NCBI GenBank assembly: GCA_039545275.1
Contig: BCHS01000016.1
Coordinates: 372,001-436,000 of the forward strand
Length of the DNA stretch: 64,000 bases
DNA from: Pseudomicrostroma phylloplanum
Lineage: Eukaryota > Basidiomycota > Exobasidiomycetes > Microstromatales
Direction: 5' to 3'
Positions 1 through 12,400 of the stretch are shown here, in pieces (position 1 is the first letter of the stretch; the number at the start of each line of letters is the position of its first letter). The notes under the pieces were generated by a model. That model made no database searches and was not told where the DNA came from. It saw only the letters and a list, made by a program, of their open reading frames with translations. A program made the translations under genes and the position numbers.

Positions 1-429
1 GCGAAAGCTACGTGAAACTTTACAAAATCCGGGCGTGTCCCGCCAAAGTCCGCTCTCCACCGCCCACGCGTACACAATCTACAATGCACACCCCGTTCTA
101 CCCCGCACGCCGTCAGGCCTCATACGGAGAGGCTGACCACGGGGACAAGCAAGAGCGTCCAACATTCTGCAGGAGGGAAGCTGAAGCAAGTCTGCCTAGT
201 ACTGTAGCGTCTCAGCACCATCGCGACGCGCATGACTGAGCAGGTGCCACGACACAGGACGGACAACAGATCGATTTCCAGTTCGTGAAAGAATGCTGAT
301 ACATGAGAGCAGGAGAGTAGGCTCGATTGGCATTCAGAATCAAAGAACGGGACCAATAGCGGCAAGGCACGGAGGTGTGATGGTGGGCGCAATTGCTGTG
401 TCGCATCTGCAGCGCGACGCAAATGCTGA

Positions 430-1258
430 GCAAGCTGACGCTCCAGCTCAATGTACGGAAACATAGCATGGCCTGCAGCAGCGACCAATTTCGCAGAGTG
501 GTTGTCGTAGCTGTCGTACGTGCCACTGAAGATGATGCTTTCGCAATTGGTCCTCAACTGAAGTTGCTGGTACACCGATGGAAACGCGCTGTTCAGTTGC
601 TTGATCAACTTCCCCAGGAAACGTCATGCTCCGGACTTGAGACGATCATCCTGTTGGCCTGAGGACTTCTCCAGAGTCCATCCGTGAGGTCAAGACAGGT
701 CGGTCCAGGCCGAAGCGCCTCGATAGGCGGAGTCTATGCGCTTGTGACGCGATGGTGTAAGACGTCGGGCTCCCTGAGGCTGCGATTGCTGGGCGTCTGC
801 CAGGACATGCTCCAGCAGGCTCTTGCCTTCAGTCAATCGGTCTTCCAAGCTACTAATGCCTTCTTGTACGGCATCGGTCCTGTGGTTGAGACACTTTTAC
901 ACCGCCAGAACGCGCAAATATCGAGTCGGTTGCCGGAGCCTCTCTAGGTCGATGTCTCCAAGGCTAGATCTCAACCGATTCGGCGTCGCTGTCGTCGGTC
1001 CTCGTTGACCTTGTCTCTGTCATCTTCGTCCTCATCGTCTTGCTCCTCGTCTGTGACAACTTCCTCGTATGGATCATCACTACTCCATTCGGGCTCATCC
1101 ACGCCCTCGTCCTCCTCGTCCTCCTCGTCCTCACCTTCGTCCTCATCTTTATGATCTTTGCCGTGCTGGTCTTGCTCCTCATCGGTGACAACTTCCTCAT
1201 ACGGGAGGCTGCACTTGGCAGGGGCGCAGGGCCTGGCCAGGGTCTCATCAGAGAGCAT
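430..1258 (-). pseudogene. Decayed Gag-like gene, copy 1
   Basis: This is a broken relative of the intact Gag-like gene at 1402-2385. Read on the minus strand, an acidic segment (971-1258) comes first. In another frame it is followed by a stretch that reads DIDLERLRQP, which matches NIDRERLLQP of copy 2. An in-frame TAA follows, then SSLEDRLTEGKSLLEHVLAD, which matches the coiled segment of copy 2. Near 735 the equivalent of the YRGDPAWTN motif appears as YRGASAWTD and is followed by another in-frame stop. About 55 codons that hold the conserved WW core are missing between roughly 630 and 610. The last part (608 to about 458) again aligns with copy 2 (AKLVAAAGHAMFP against ARLVAAADATMFP). At least two stops, a frame change and the internal deletion make this a pseudogene. 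The alignment was done by eye. Confidence 0.72.
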
Positions 1259-1401
1259 ACATAGGATTTATGATTGGGCAGAGAGGAACGTGTAAATATA
1301 CAGAGCCGAAGGAGTGCATGGGCGCAAAGAGAAGAGACACGGCGTAATGGTCATGATAGGGAGCTATGCGGCGGCTTTGGCCGCGGCGGGAGATCTCAAG
1401 T

Positions 1402-2385
1402 CTACGGCAATTGAGATCTATCTCTACGCGAGTCCATCAATGCCATACGGGTGGACTCAACGAACAGATCGTTCATGCTCGCTGGTCGAGTCATCGCGAG
1501 ATGGCGTCGATCCATGGGAGGCAATGGCTTGAGGTAATAGTCCTCGAGATGGAAAAAGGGGAACATAGTTGCGTCTGCGGCAGCGACAAGCCGGGCAAAG
1601 TGGTCATTATAAGTCTGGTAGTCACCGTGGAACTTGACGTTCTTAAATTTGGCCATCAGTTGTTGTTGCTGGTTCTTGACCGGAAACCTCCTCTTGAGCT
1701 GTGCGATGAAGTCGTCCCAGGAGGCGTCCGCCAGCTCAGCATAGTCACATCTCCACCAGGTCTCCGCCGGACCTTCCAGGTGAAAGCTCGCCATGGTGAC
1801 CCAAACGCTGGGGTTGACCTTGCACAGGATGAACTTTCGCCGCGCTTGGTGTTCCCAACTGCTCACTTTATCATCCCATCGTCCTGCGAACTTCCACAGT
1901 GCCCAGCCGTCAGGGAGACACATGTTGGTCCAAGCGGGATCGCCTCTGTAAGCGGGGTCTATACGATTGACTGCTGTTGCTACATCCGCTTCTGGTTGCG
2001 CAGAGGGCTTCGATAGCTGAAGCTGAGGTGCGACACGTGCGGCTGCGTTGGCCTGCGACTTCTGTGAGTCTGCCAGGAACTGGCTCAGCAGGCTCTTGAC
2101 CTCAGCTAATCGGCTGTTCAGGCTGCAGACATCTTCTTGTAATTCAGAGGCTTGGTGCTGCAGCGACTTCTCCAACGCCACGATGTGTACAAGTTGAGTC
2201 GGTTGCAGGAGTCTCTCTCGGTCGATATTTCCGAAGTTGGCAAGCTCCCAGAGCTGACCTCGACTGTCGCCTTCTTCTTTCCGGCTTTCTTCGTCTTCGT
2301 CCTTGTTCTGGTTCCCGTCCCTGAACTCGTCTTCATCACCGCCTTCAGTTGCAATGGAGGAGTCTTCGCTCGCTCGGGTGGCCAT
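1402..2385 (-). CDS. Gag-like capsid-type protein, copy 2 (longest intact copy)
   Basis: This single-exon frame of 327 residues starts at the first ATG. Residues 1-60 are acidic and lysine-rich. Residues about 65-115 look like a coiled coil, and residues about 150-300 form a conserved block shared with three neighbouring copies. Key signatures are YRGDPAWTN, a WxLWKFAGRWDD stretch, HLEGPAETWW, SWDDFIAQLKRRFP and YNDHFARLVAAA. The small-residue/WW/W-F/F-P/Y-F order is that of the Retrotrans_gag capsid family (PF03732). No CCHC zinc knuckle, protease or polymerase follows. The frame has no stop, so the gene may be expressed. It could be a remnant of a Ty3-like element or a host gene derived from one. 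A profile search would decide the family. Confidence 0.7.
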   Translation of the reverse strand: MATRASEDSSIATEGGDEDEFRDGNQNKDEDEESRKEEGDSRGQLWELANFGNIDRERLLQPTQLVHIVALEKSLQHQASELQEDVCSLNSRLAEVKSLLSQFLADSQKSQANAAARVAPQLQLSKPSAQPEADVATAVNRIDPAYRGDPAWTNMCLPDGWALWKFAGRWDDKVSSWEHQARRKFILCKVNPSVWVTMASFHLEGPAETWWRCDYAELADASWDDFIAQLKRRFPVKNQQQQLMAKFKNVKFHGDYQTYNDHFARLVAAADATMFPFFHLEDYYLKPLPPMDRRHLAMTRPASMNDLFVESTRMALMDSRRDRSQLP

Positions 2386-2944
2386 CTCTCGGTCCTGGGT
2401 AGGGATTATAGCGATGTCTGGTTCGTGTGGCCGTTGCTCTCGTCCGAACGTAGAAAGATATCAATTTTGCTGCAGTATCGTTGGTGGCCTTTGTGGAGCG
2501 GCGAAGCCACTGTCCGTGGCGCGCTCAAGCGTCGGCGACTAGCCGGCAAACAGGAGACACGAGGGTGATATTTCAGAGGGTCGTGGGAATCTGAGAATGA
2601 GTCCACAGAGTGCTGAGTGAGGAGTCGTGGTCAGCGAAGCACGGAGCAGACAGCAGAGAAGTAGGCTAAAGTGCCATCTATGCAGACGGCCGGGTGCGGC
2701 GACGGCAGTCAGGCACCGGCAATATCGCTGTCGGAGCTGAGTGTGGCGCTATCGGAACGGAGTGAAAGTTCCGGAACTATCACATGACTCTTGTAGTTGC
2801 CGCTGCCACCTCACCCTGCTACGGTCTCACTTCCCTACCGTTCATGTTTACTACTACACACTCTGCTATCTCTATCTCTCCACTCGACTACTTAATTGCA
2901 TCCATTTTGCCACTTCCGTAAGGTCCAATAACCGATACGTTCAA
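2386..2944. other. Intergenic stretch upstream of Gag-like copy 2
   Basis: No gene can be supported here. The short frames on both strands have no recognisable motif. The stretch presumably holds the 5' region of copy 2. I saw no terminal repeats, polypurine tract or primer-binding-site-like sequence that would mark an LTR element. Confidence 0.5.
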
Positions 2945-3230
2945 CGAGGCGTGACGCGCGGAGGGTCAGAAGTGAGCGACGAAGCACGAAGCACTGTGAC
3001 GGTGTTATGTACTTTGGTCTGGCTGGGACGCACTGTCAGACTCGGGCATCATCGTGAGCGCGACGCCAGTCACAGGACGAAGCTCAAGGAAATGGAACTT
3101 CATTGGCGTTACATGGACGTGAAAGGAGTTGCTTCGGGTACAGAAAGGAAGTGCCGTGGGTCTGGTTGATGCTCGTGGTACAAAGGGTCATGGTGGTGAA
3201 GTGGCGTCGTTTAGAGTGATGGAGTAGCGT
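2945..3230. repeat. Direct repeat block A1 (partner at 4288-4540)
   Basis: This block lies downstream, in minus-strand sense, of Gag-like copy 3. Its best-conserved core is at 3063-3128 and includes CGCCAGTCACAGGACGAAGC and CATTGGCGTTACATGGACGT. The same core occurs at about 4401-4467 with only a few differences. Weaker similarity extends on both sides, for example GAGGCGTGACGC near 2946 and near 4293. The spacing of the two blocks, about 1.34 kb, is close to the spacing of Gag copies 3 and 4, so the block belongs to a tandem duplication unit. A partial third echo (GTGGGT-TG-TTGATGCTC) occurs at 3157-3182 and again at 3245-3270. Confidence 0.75.
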
Positions 3231-3425
3231 GGGTATGGTATAAAGTGGGTATGCTTGATGCTCAGGGTACTCGGGTGAAAAATATGAAGGGGAAGGCGTA
3301 AAGGTAAAGGTCATTATAGGGGGTAACTGCTGTGCGACAGCTGGAGCGTACGGCGAACGTTGGGCTACCAGCGGACGAGAATCTAGTGCTGCTCGGCAGA
3401 GATTCACGATGGCTGGCCCATGTGC

Positions 3426-4034
3426 TTAAATCCCTAGCGTTGCCGTGTCCTTACCGTAGAGATACAGCTGATCGAAGTCTTTTGGCTTATACATGCGGAT
3501 GTTGATCTGGTCCTTGACAGGCAAGGGTCTGAGGTAGCAGCACTGCAGAACTGCAAATGGCATGTCCGGGTCTACTGCAGCGGCGACGCTTGCAAAATCC
3601 TTATTGTAAGACTCCCAGTCACCGTTGAAGGTCATCTTTCCGAGTTTGTCCATCACGAGGTATTGCTGGTGTGGGGGCGGGAATCCTTCCTTGAGCCTTG
3701 CGATGAATTCGTCCCACGAGGCGTCGTCCAGCTCCCTCCTGTGAGTCCTCCACCAGACCTGTGCTGGTCCCTCGAGGTGAAAGCTGGCCAAGATGACCCA
3801 GACGCTAGGTTTGATCTCGGCTTTGATGAAGGTCGATCGCGCGTGGTGAGCCCAGGAGGCTAGACTGTGGTTCCAGAGTCCTGCAAACTTCTCCAGCGAC
3901 CAACCACGGGGCAAGGACAGATTGGTCCAGGCAGGATCGCCTGAATAGGCGAGATCTTGGTGGACACTTGACGTCGTCGTAAGAAGAGAGTCAGGCTGCG
4001 CCGGCTCGTCTTCGTGTACAGAAGCGGTGGGCAT
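3426..4034 (-). CDS. Gag-like capsid-type protein, copy 3
   Basis: The ATG at 4034 gives 202 residues; the open frame continues further upstream without an ATG. The protein carries the same block as copies 2 and 4: YSGDPAWTNLSLPRGW, HLEGPAQVWWR, ASWDEFIARLKEGFP and a Y-F stretch near the end. It lacks the acidic and coiled N-terminus of copy 2 and has no zinc knuckle. The upstream region is also similar to that of copy 4, which shows that duplication included flanking DNA. No pol-type gene is linked. The divergence among copies while the WW and FP signatures persist suggests either age or some constraint. The function is unknown. Confidence 0.62.
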   Translation of the reverse strand: MPTASVHEDEPAQPDSLLTTTSSVHQDLAYSGDPAWTNLSLPRGWSLEKFAGLWNHSLASWAHHARSTFIKAEIKPSVWVILASFHLEGPAQVWWRTHRRELDDASWDEFIARLKEGFPPPHQQYLVMDKLGKMTFNGDWESYNKDFASVAAAVDPDMPFAVLQCCYLRPLPVKDQINIRMYKPKDFDQLYLYGKDTATLGI

Positions 4035-4287
4035 CGTTGCAGTGACACGGTACAGCGAAGAATGTGTGTGAGAGTGCGGTACCAGCTGTGAGATGGCGTC
4101 CCCTTCCTCTCTCGTCTGCTGGCACCAAGCCCGCAATGTGACTATCTGAGGGTGCTCTTTGGTCAGAAGATGTCTTTATGGTATGAGGATGTCCGTGGGC
4201 GATCTTGCTCCAGTCCAGTACCGTCGTCTGGCGCGGGAGCTGCTTGGTGCAGCTTCGAGGCCACGCGTGCTCTTCCGTCGGCGAGTC

Positions 4288-4540
4288 TTGTGAGGCGTGA
4301 CGCTCGGAGCGTGGAAAGGCAGAGCCACACGGGACACGAGGCACAAGGCGCTAGGTCAGGAGGAGTTATGCAGTCAGAAGCGGGCCTCATCGCGAATATC
4401 ACGCCAGTCACAGGACGAAGCTCAAGGATTTGAAACTTCATTGGCGTTACATGGACGTGAAAGGAGTGAATCTGGCTACAAGAAGAAGTCGCGTGGGTAT
4501 GATTGATGTTCGGGGGTATAGGATGAAAAGAGACAGAACA
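4288..4540. repeat. Direct repeat block A2 (partner at 2945-3230)
   Basis: This is the second copy of the block described at 2945-3230. It sits between Gag-like copies 3 and 4. The core at about 4401-4467 matches A1 nearly base for base, and the flanks (near 4293 and 4480-4520) match less well. Its position relative to copy 4 is the same as that of A1 relative to copy 3. Confidence 0.75.
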
Positions 4541-4678
4541 AGGCGTGAGGACCATCACGGCGGCATTGAGATGGCGACGGCAGCACTGAGATTGGCGTCG
4601 GGATGATCTGCGGCAGTGGCACAGACGCTGTAGTAGGAGCGCACGAGGTCAGAGGCCGTGGCGCCGCTGGTCTGAGGC

Positions 4679-5314
4679 TTACGAGGGCTGGCGCCAGTTG
4701 GTGGACTGTCCCATTCGAGCCACAAAGCTTGAGTGTAGGTAGAGTTGTTCAACCCTCGTTCGATCAACTATCGTGAAGAACTGCGAATCGTCCGAAGCAG
4801 ACAGCGGCGCGAGATAGTGCATCTCCAGCTGAAGGTAGTCGTACCTATCTGGGTCTGCGACGGCGACGAGGCTTGCAAAGTAGGTATTGTAGGCGTCATA
4901 GTTACCGCCGAATTTGAGACCTTCGAATCTTTCCCTAACGCGGTTTTGCTGAAGTCTTGGAGGGAAGGCCATCTTGAGCTCTGCGATGAATTCATCCCAG
5001 GAGGCATTGTGAAGATCCTTCATGTGGGCCTTCCACCATGCCTGCGCCATACCTTCGAGCTGGAAGCTGGCGAGCATAGGCCAGACGCTGGGATTGACCT
5101 GGCACTTGATGAATGTCTGTCGAGTATGAAGTTCCCAGCCTTTCAGGTAGTCGTCCCATCGTCCTGCGAATTTCCACAGTGTCCATCCTGGGGGAATGGA
5201 GAGGTTAGTCCATGCTGGATCACCCCTGAAGTCGGGGTCTGTTGACTCTTGAGACGAAGTCTGGACCGGAGCACGTTGCGCTGGCTGCTCTATCTGTAGA
5301 CGGGCAGACGACAT
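4679..5314 (-). CDS. Gag-like capsid-type protein, copy 4
   Basis: This single frame of 211 residues starts at the ATG at 5314. An in-frame TGA lies a short distance upstream, so this start is the only reasonable one. The conserved block reads FRGDPAWTNLSIPPGW, QLEGMAQAWWK, ASWDEFIAELKMAFP and YNTYFASLVAVADPD, as in copies 2 and 3. The C-terminus ends soon after the Y-F stretch, with no zinc knuckle or protease. The gene runs away from the GAPDH gene, whose start is 717 bp off, so the two may share a promoter region. The protein may be a domesticated or residual retroelement capsid; no function can be given. Confidence 0.65.
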   Translation of the reverse strand: MSSARLQIEQPAQRAPVQTSSQESTDPDFRGDPAWTNLSIPPGWTLWKFAGRWDDYLKGWELHTRQTFIKCQVNPSVWPMLASFQLEGMAQAWWKAHMKDLHNASWDEFIAELKMAFPPRLQQNRVRERFEGLKFGGNYDAYNTYFASLVAVADPDRYDYLQLEMHYLAPLSASDDSQFFTIVDRTRVEQLYLHSSFVARMGQSTNWRQPS

Positions 5315-7246
<1,932 letters not shown>

Positions 7247-7805
7247 GTTCACCGTGGGCACGTCGAGGTGGGATGGGTGGAGCTCGGTGACATAGTACCC
7301 TGCTCTGTGGAAATCAAGAACAAAGGGTCCTGACTCTGGGTAACCCTTCTCCCCTTTCCTTCTCCTTTTCCCTCTCTCTCCCCCCACCTTGTTCTCTGTG
7401 ATACTGCGTCGATAGCACGTCGAAGCTATGAGGCTGGAACATATCCGTTGGAAACGAATGAAATTTCTTGACATAGACTTGTAGCAGCGTGTGCGTATCA
7501 GTGTGTGTGTACATGTGTGTGTATGTATGCCTGTGTGTGTCTCACCGCGCAGTCCTCCCTCCCGTGGCGTGGCGTCGTCGTGGCTGCCTCGACTTTTCTG
7601 TCCGCCAGGCGTCGATTGACTTCTTCCAGGAACCAAGGCGGCGGCGGCGCAGAGGCACACAGGCAGAGGCAGAGCAGAGGCAAAGAAATCAAGAAAGTGT
7701 CATTCTAGTCGACGATCTCCTCTTCCTTCTTCACCATCATCCACCACCACCACCATCACCCGCATACATACCCCATCTCACCCTTACTCACACACCACCA
7801 CCACC
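7247..7805. other. Intergenic region between GAPDH and eEF1B-gamma, with a TG-rich tract
   Basis: A TG-rich imperfect microsatellite lies at about 7488-7541 (GTGTGTGTACATGTGTGTGT). The bases just before 7806 are CA/CT-rich (CACACACCACCACCACC), like the GAPDH leader. The stretch holds the 3' end of GAPDH and the promoter of the next gene. I see no gene in it. Confidence 0.6.
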
Positions 7806-9228
7806 ATGTCGTCTGTAGGAACCATCTACTCGTGGCCAAACAACCCAAAGGCCGTCCGCACCCTTGCCGCCGCCGCTTACAATGGCGTAAAGGTTGACTT
7901 CCAGGAGGTCAAGCTGTCCGAGGGAGAGCACCAGAAGCCAGAGTTCCTCAAGAAGTTCCCTCACGTGAGTACCAGAGAGACGAGAGAGGTACAGGTGCGA
8001 GGAGGAGGAGTAGCAGCAGCAGCAGCTACTATGACCTGCAAAGAAGTACCCTCGGCGGTGAGGGACCACTGCTGACATTTTCTTTTGTCCCTTTGCTCGC
8101 TCGCTCGCTCGCTTCTCGCAGGGAAAGGTCCCCACCTTCACCTCTTCTGACGGCCTGAACCTCAGCGAGGGATCAGCCATCGCTCGCTTCGTTGCCGGCA
8201 TCTCCAACAACGCCAACCTCCTCGGATCCGACAACGCAACCTCTGCCCAGATTGAGCAGTGGATCTCCTTCGGTGACCACGAGATGCTCGCCCCCACTTT
8301 CCAGATCTTCAGCCTCTGCACCGGACGTGCTCCTTACAACAAGCCCACCGAGGACAGGCAATGGACCGCGCTCAACAGGGCCTTTGCCACTCTTGAGTCT
8401 CACAGCAAGAACCACACCTTCCTCGTCGGCCACCGAGTCACCCTCGCCGATCTCACCGTCGCCTCCATCATCCTCTTTGTGCAGAACACCATCGCTGGTG
8501 CCGACTTCCGCTCAAAGTACCCCAACGCCCAGCGTTACTTTGAGACTGTCATCAACCAGGCACCCGTCAAGGACGTCTTCCCCGCTCTGAACCCCGTGCA
8601 GGAGAACATCAAGTTCACCCCACCCAAGAAGGAGGAGAAGCCCAAGGCTGCTGCCGCCCCCGCCGCTGCTGCTGCCCCCAAGGCTGCCAAGAAGCCCGCT
8701 GCCAAGAAGGACGATGATGACGACGAGGACGACAAGCCCGCCGAGCCCAAGTCTGCCCCTCACCCTTGCTCCACCCTTCCCCCTACCTCGTTCAATCTCG
8801 ACGAGGCAAAGAGGCAGTACTCCAACCTCGACACCCCCGACTTCCTCAAGTGGTTCTACGAGAAGTACGACGCCGAGGGATACAACATTGTCAAGCTCGA
8901 CTACAAGTACAACGACGAGCTGACCCAGGTGTTCATGAGCTCCAACCTGATCACCGGCCTCAACTCTCGTCTCGAGGCATCCCGAAGGTACTTCCTCGGA
9001 GCAGGAGCCGTATTCGGTGCCAACAACGACTCGGTCATTGCCCTTGCGCTGATCCTCAGGGGTAAGAACCCAATGGACGTCCTGGGCGTCGCACCCGACA
9101 TTGACTCGTACTCGGTCACCCCGCTGGACATCTCAAAGGCAGAGGACAAGAAGTTCTTCGAGGACGTACTCTCCTGGGAGGGAGACTACCAGGGAAAGAA
9201 GCTCGCAGAGGGAAAGTTCTTCAAGTAG
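7806..9228 (+). CDS. Translation elongation factor 1B gamma subunit (eEF1B-gamma)
   Basis: This is the structural subunit of the eEF1B nucleotide-exchange complex, which recharges eEF1A with GTP during translation. The exons are 7806-7964 and 8122-9228 and give 421 residues. The N-terminal half is a glutathione-S-transferase fold (GTIYSWPNNPKA at the start; GKVPTF and SDGLNLSEGSAIARF after the intron). An alanine-, lysine- and acid-rich linker lies at about residues 220-265 (KKDDDDDEDDKP). The C-terminal EF1-gamma domain starts near SFNLDEAKRQYSNLDT and contains FLKWFYEKYD and FGANNDSV. Length and domain order are normal. The start codon follows a CCACC context. Confidence 0.96.
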
Positions 9229-9449
9229 AAAGATACCGAACAGGAGAAGTAGCAGGAGCTGTATGAACGTCGAGTCTGGCTGCCTAGCGAGGGTTCACGG
9301 CTGTCTCCGCGTATCGCCCCTTTGTCGAGAAGAATGTCATACTCTTCCAGACTCGTTGCCATGTTCCATGTGTTTCATATTGCATGTCTGTCTCACCCGC
9401 TCACCTCCCCCCAGCTCCTCCACTCCACTCCCTCTCTACCCTGCCCTAA

Positions 9450-12400
9450 TCAACCAACCAACCACCACCCCTCCTCTGTACCCACACCCACACCCGCACC
9501 CGCACCCGCACTCGCAAGGAGCATCCTCTCCACCCTGCCCGGACGCGCAAGAAGCTCCGTCACGAGATCCTCTACTGCTGCTGCTGCTGCTCCTGACTCC
9601 GCTTCTGGTTGCGCCCCACCTTGCGCTCCTGATCCAGAAGAAGAAGCTACGACTCCGGGGAGGGTTGGAGCTGGAGCTTGAGCGGTGCCCACTACCCCGA
9701 GAGAGAGGGGAGGTGCGAGACTTGCCTGACCGGAGGCGGCTGCAGCTGGAGTGGCAGCACTACCACTAGCAAGCGCAGCGGGCGCAGCGGTAGAAGAAGA
9801 GGACACCTTTGCAGCTGGTGCAGGGGCGGGCGCTGGGGTGGCGCCACTCCCGCCCGCGGTGCCTAGGACATTTTGCAGAGAGAGTGTGCTGGCGAGGAGG
9901 TCTGCTGATGCTGAGCCTGATCCTCCGCCTGTTGCTGCTGCTGCTGTAAGCGGGTTGGGACCACCAGTGCTAGCAGGAGCACCGGCAAAGCCACCTTGAG
10001 CGATGACTTGTCGCGATGCAGGTGCAAGAGTCGTCTGCCTCCCCTCGAGCGAGGTAAGGTCCCTTCGCACTTGCCCTTGCCGTTGCGCTTGCGCTTGCGC
10101 CGACGGCACAGAAGAGGGCGCGAGGGGAGCAAATGTCACCCCGTCCCTCGACACGGTCTTCCTCTTGCCGGCTGCACTGCTTCCTCCACCAGCATGGCCG
10201 CTACCGCTCTCCTCCACGCAGCTGAGGTCGGCAAGGGTGTGTATGAAGTCGTCTTCCGTGATGAAGAGGGGTAGGCCGTGGTTCTTGAGCGGGGAGGAGG
10301 AGGCGCCTGACTTGCCGTCTTCTTCCTGATCGATAGAGGTAGAGAGAAGATGCCGAGCGAGGGACTTCCTCACTTCCTCCCTCCGCTGGGCCTCTTCACC
10401 CTCGCTGCCGGTGCCTACCGGCCAAGTCCAATCCTGCGTAGCGCCATCGGCCGCACTCGCGCTCGAAGTAGTCTGTGATGATGCGGGGACAGTCCAGCTC
10501 CGCAGTCTCTTCTCGACGACATCAACGTGTACGGCACTCTTGCGCTCCATCTCCTCGATGCCTAAGCGGGCCACCTCCAGTCGCGCACTGACCGCCATGG
10601 CCCGATTGGCCTCAATTGCACTTAGCGTATCCGCTTTCAGCTGCTGGCTCTCCCTCTCCCGCTCCTGCTCTCGCTCGCGCTCAGCATCTGCTCCTGCTCC
10701 GGTCCCTTGGGCACTTGCCCTAGAGGCTGCTCGCGCGTGCGAGGCGATACGCACTTCCTGCGCTAGCTGTCTCGCCTCGGACCCAGCGAGCTCGCGCAGG
10801 GCGCTTTGGTCGACGGAGGTGGAGCGTACCCACTGCTTGAAAGACTCCGCGGCGCGCAGCACCAGAAGGAAGATCTTGCAGAGCAAAGGGCGAGTGAGGA
10901 GGTCCAGCACGCTGAGTAAAGGGAGCGGGCGGGGACGCTCGCCCTCGCTATCGTGATCCGTCTTGGGTGGTGATTCCGGTGGAGTGATGGGCTGCCCGCT
11001 GCGAGCGAGGAAGGCTTCCCGCGCAAGAGACTCGCACTGATCAGTCAAGTAGCTCAGCACAGGGAGAACGCTGAAGAGAGACGCTATGTCCCAGCTGGCG
11101 GTGGCGGAACCACTGTCGGCGCCCGCAGAAGTGGCAGCGGGAGCGTTGCGACTGCATTGTAGTATCTTGAAAGCGCGAATCAGACCGAGGGTCCAATCTG
11201 CTTCGAGGGACTCGAGTGCGACTGATGTGTCTACTTCACGCGGGTCAAAGGTCTCGACTGCTGCGCAAACGCTCTTGTGCACGCCCAGAAGCTTGGTGAG
11301 GACGACGATGTTCGGCAAAGGCTTCTCTTGCGCTGCCGTGGAGGGCGATTGCCAATCGAGACTAGATGCAAGGACCTCGAGGAGCTTTCGACGATTGCTT
11401 GAAGATGCAAGTAGCTTCACGTTGCCCAACAGGACGTCGTGATATGTCCTGTTATTGAGAAGAGGGCCTGCGATGGCGACTGCTAGCTTCTCGATCTGGC
11501 CCCGCTCTTCTGCAGGGGGCGCAGTCGCTGCTCGCAGGCAGATACTACTTGAACCAACCCACGCCGCAAGGGCGCCGCTCGTGGACCAGCTAGGCTCAGT
11601 GGGAAAGATGATTTGGCTTTCGAGCAAGTCTTCCTCGAGTGTAATTGCATCAAGGAGGGACTCAGACCTCCGCAACGTTGCTTTGGTCTCGTGCAGTCCT
11701 TGCCAGACGGCGCGCAGCTTGCCCTTGCCTCTGTCAGCCGCTGCCAGAGAGACGAGGCTGCGATGATCTTGTATAACACGACTGCTCTGTAGACGTGAGC
11801 CCCAGTCCCACTGCTCCCGTAGGTCTTTGACTTGTTTCTTCTTAGACTCGAGCGTACTGAAAGATTCGTGTAGGGAGCCTCCGCCGCTGATGTCTGTCCT
11901 CCTCTCCACGGAATACGAAAAGAGCGAGGTGCGGGTCTTGAGGTCCATTGCTGTCGATGTTTCGGCTGAAGCAAAGGTGAGATGAATGATTTCTCTGGAG
12001 TCCGCCTTCGAACTACTGAAGGCAATGAGCCCTGTCCCTTCATGTCCGCTGCTGCTGCTGCTGCCGTCCTCGCTAGAGGCTTGCGCAGGTACCTTGATGC
12101 TTTGCAGTGGTCGGCCGACAATGACAGCTTCGTCTCCTTCGTTGGTGATAGTAAGTTCACAAAGATTGATTAATCTTTGACGGTTCGTTTCACTCATCGT
12201 GGCGACGAGGAGTACGGGCTCGTCCACAATGGGATGCATGGCCACCTGCATGAGCTTCACACTTTGGGCCGGTGCTAATGCTTGCTCAAGACCGGGGCTT
12301 CCTATCGAGGGAAAAGAGAGGGAGACGGTCTGGACCGCAAAGTAGCTGGGAGAAGCGGAGGCATTGACATGGATGGCGGTGTCTCGATGTATCAGGTGAG

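Noticed and set aside
1040..1264. Plus-strand hydrophobic Leu/Val-rich frame that looks like a membrane protein
   Set aside because: It is the complement of the acidic Asp/Glu codons of Gag-like copy 1.
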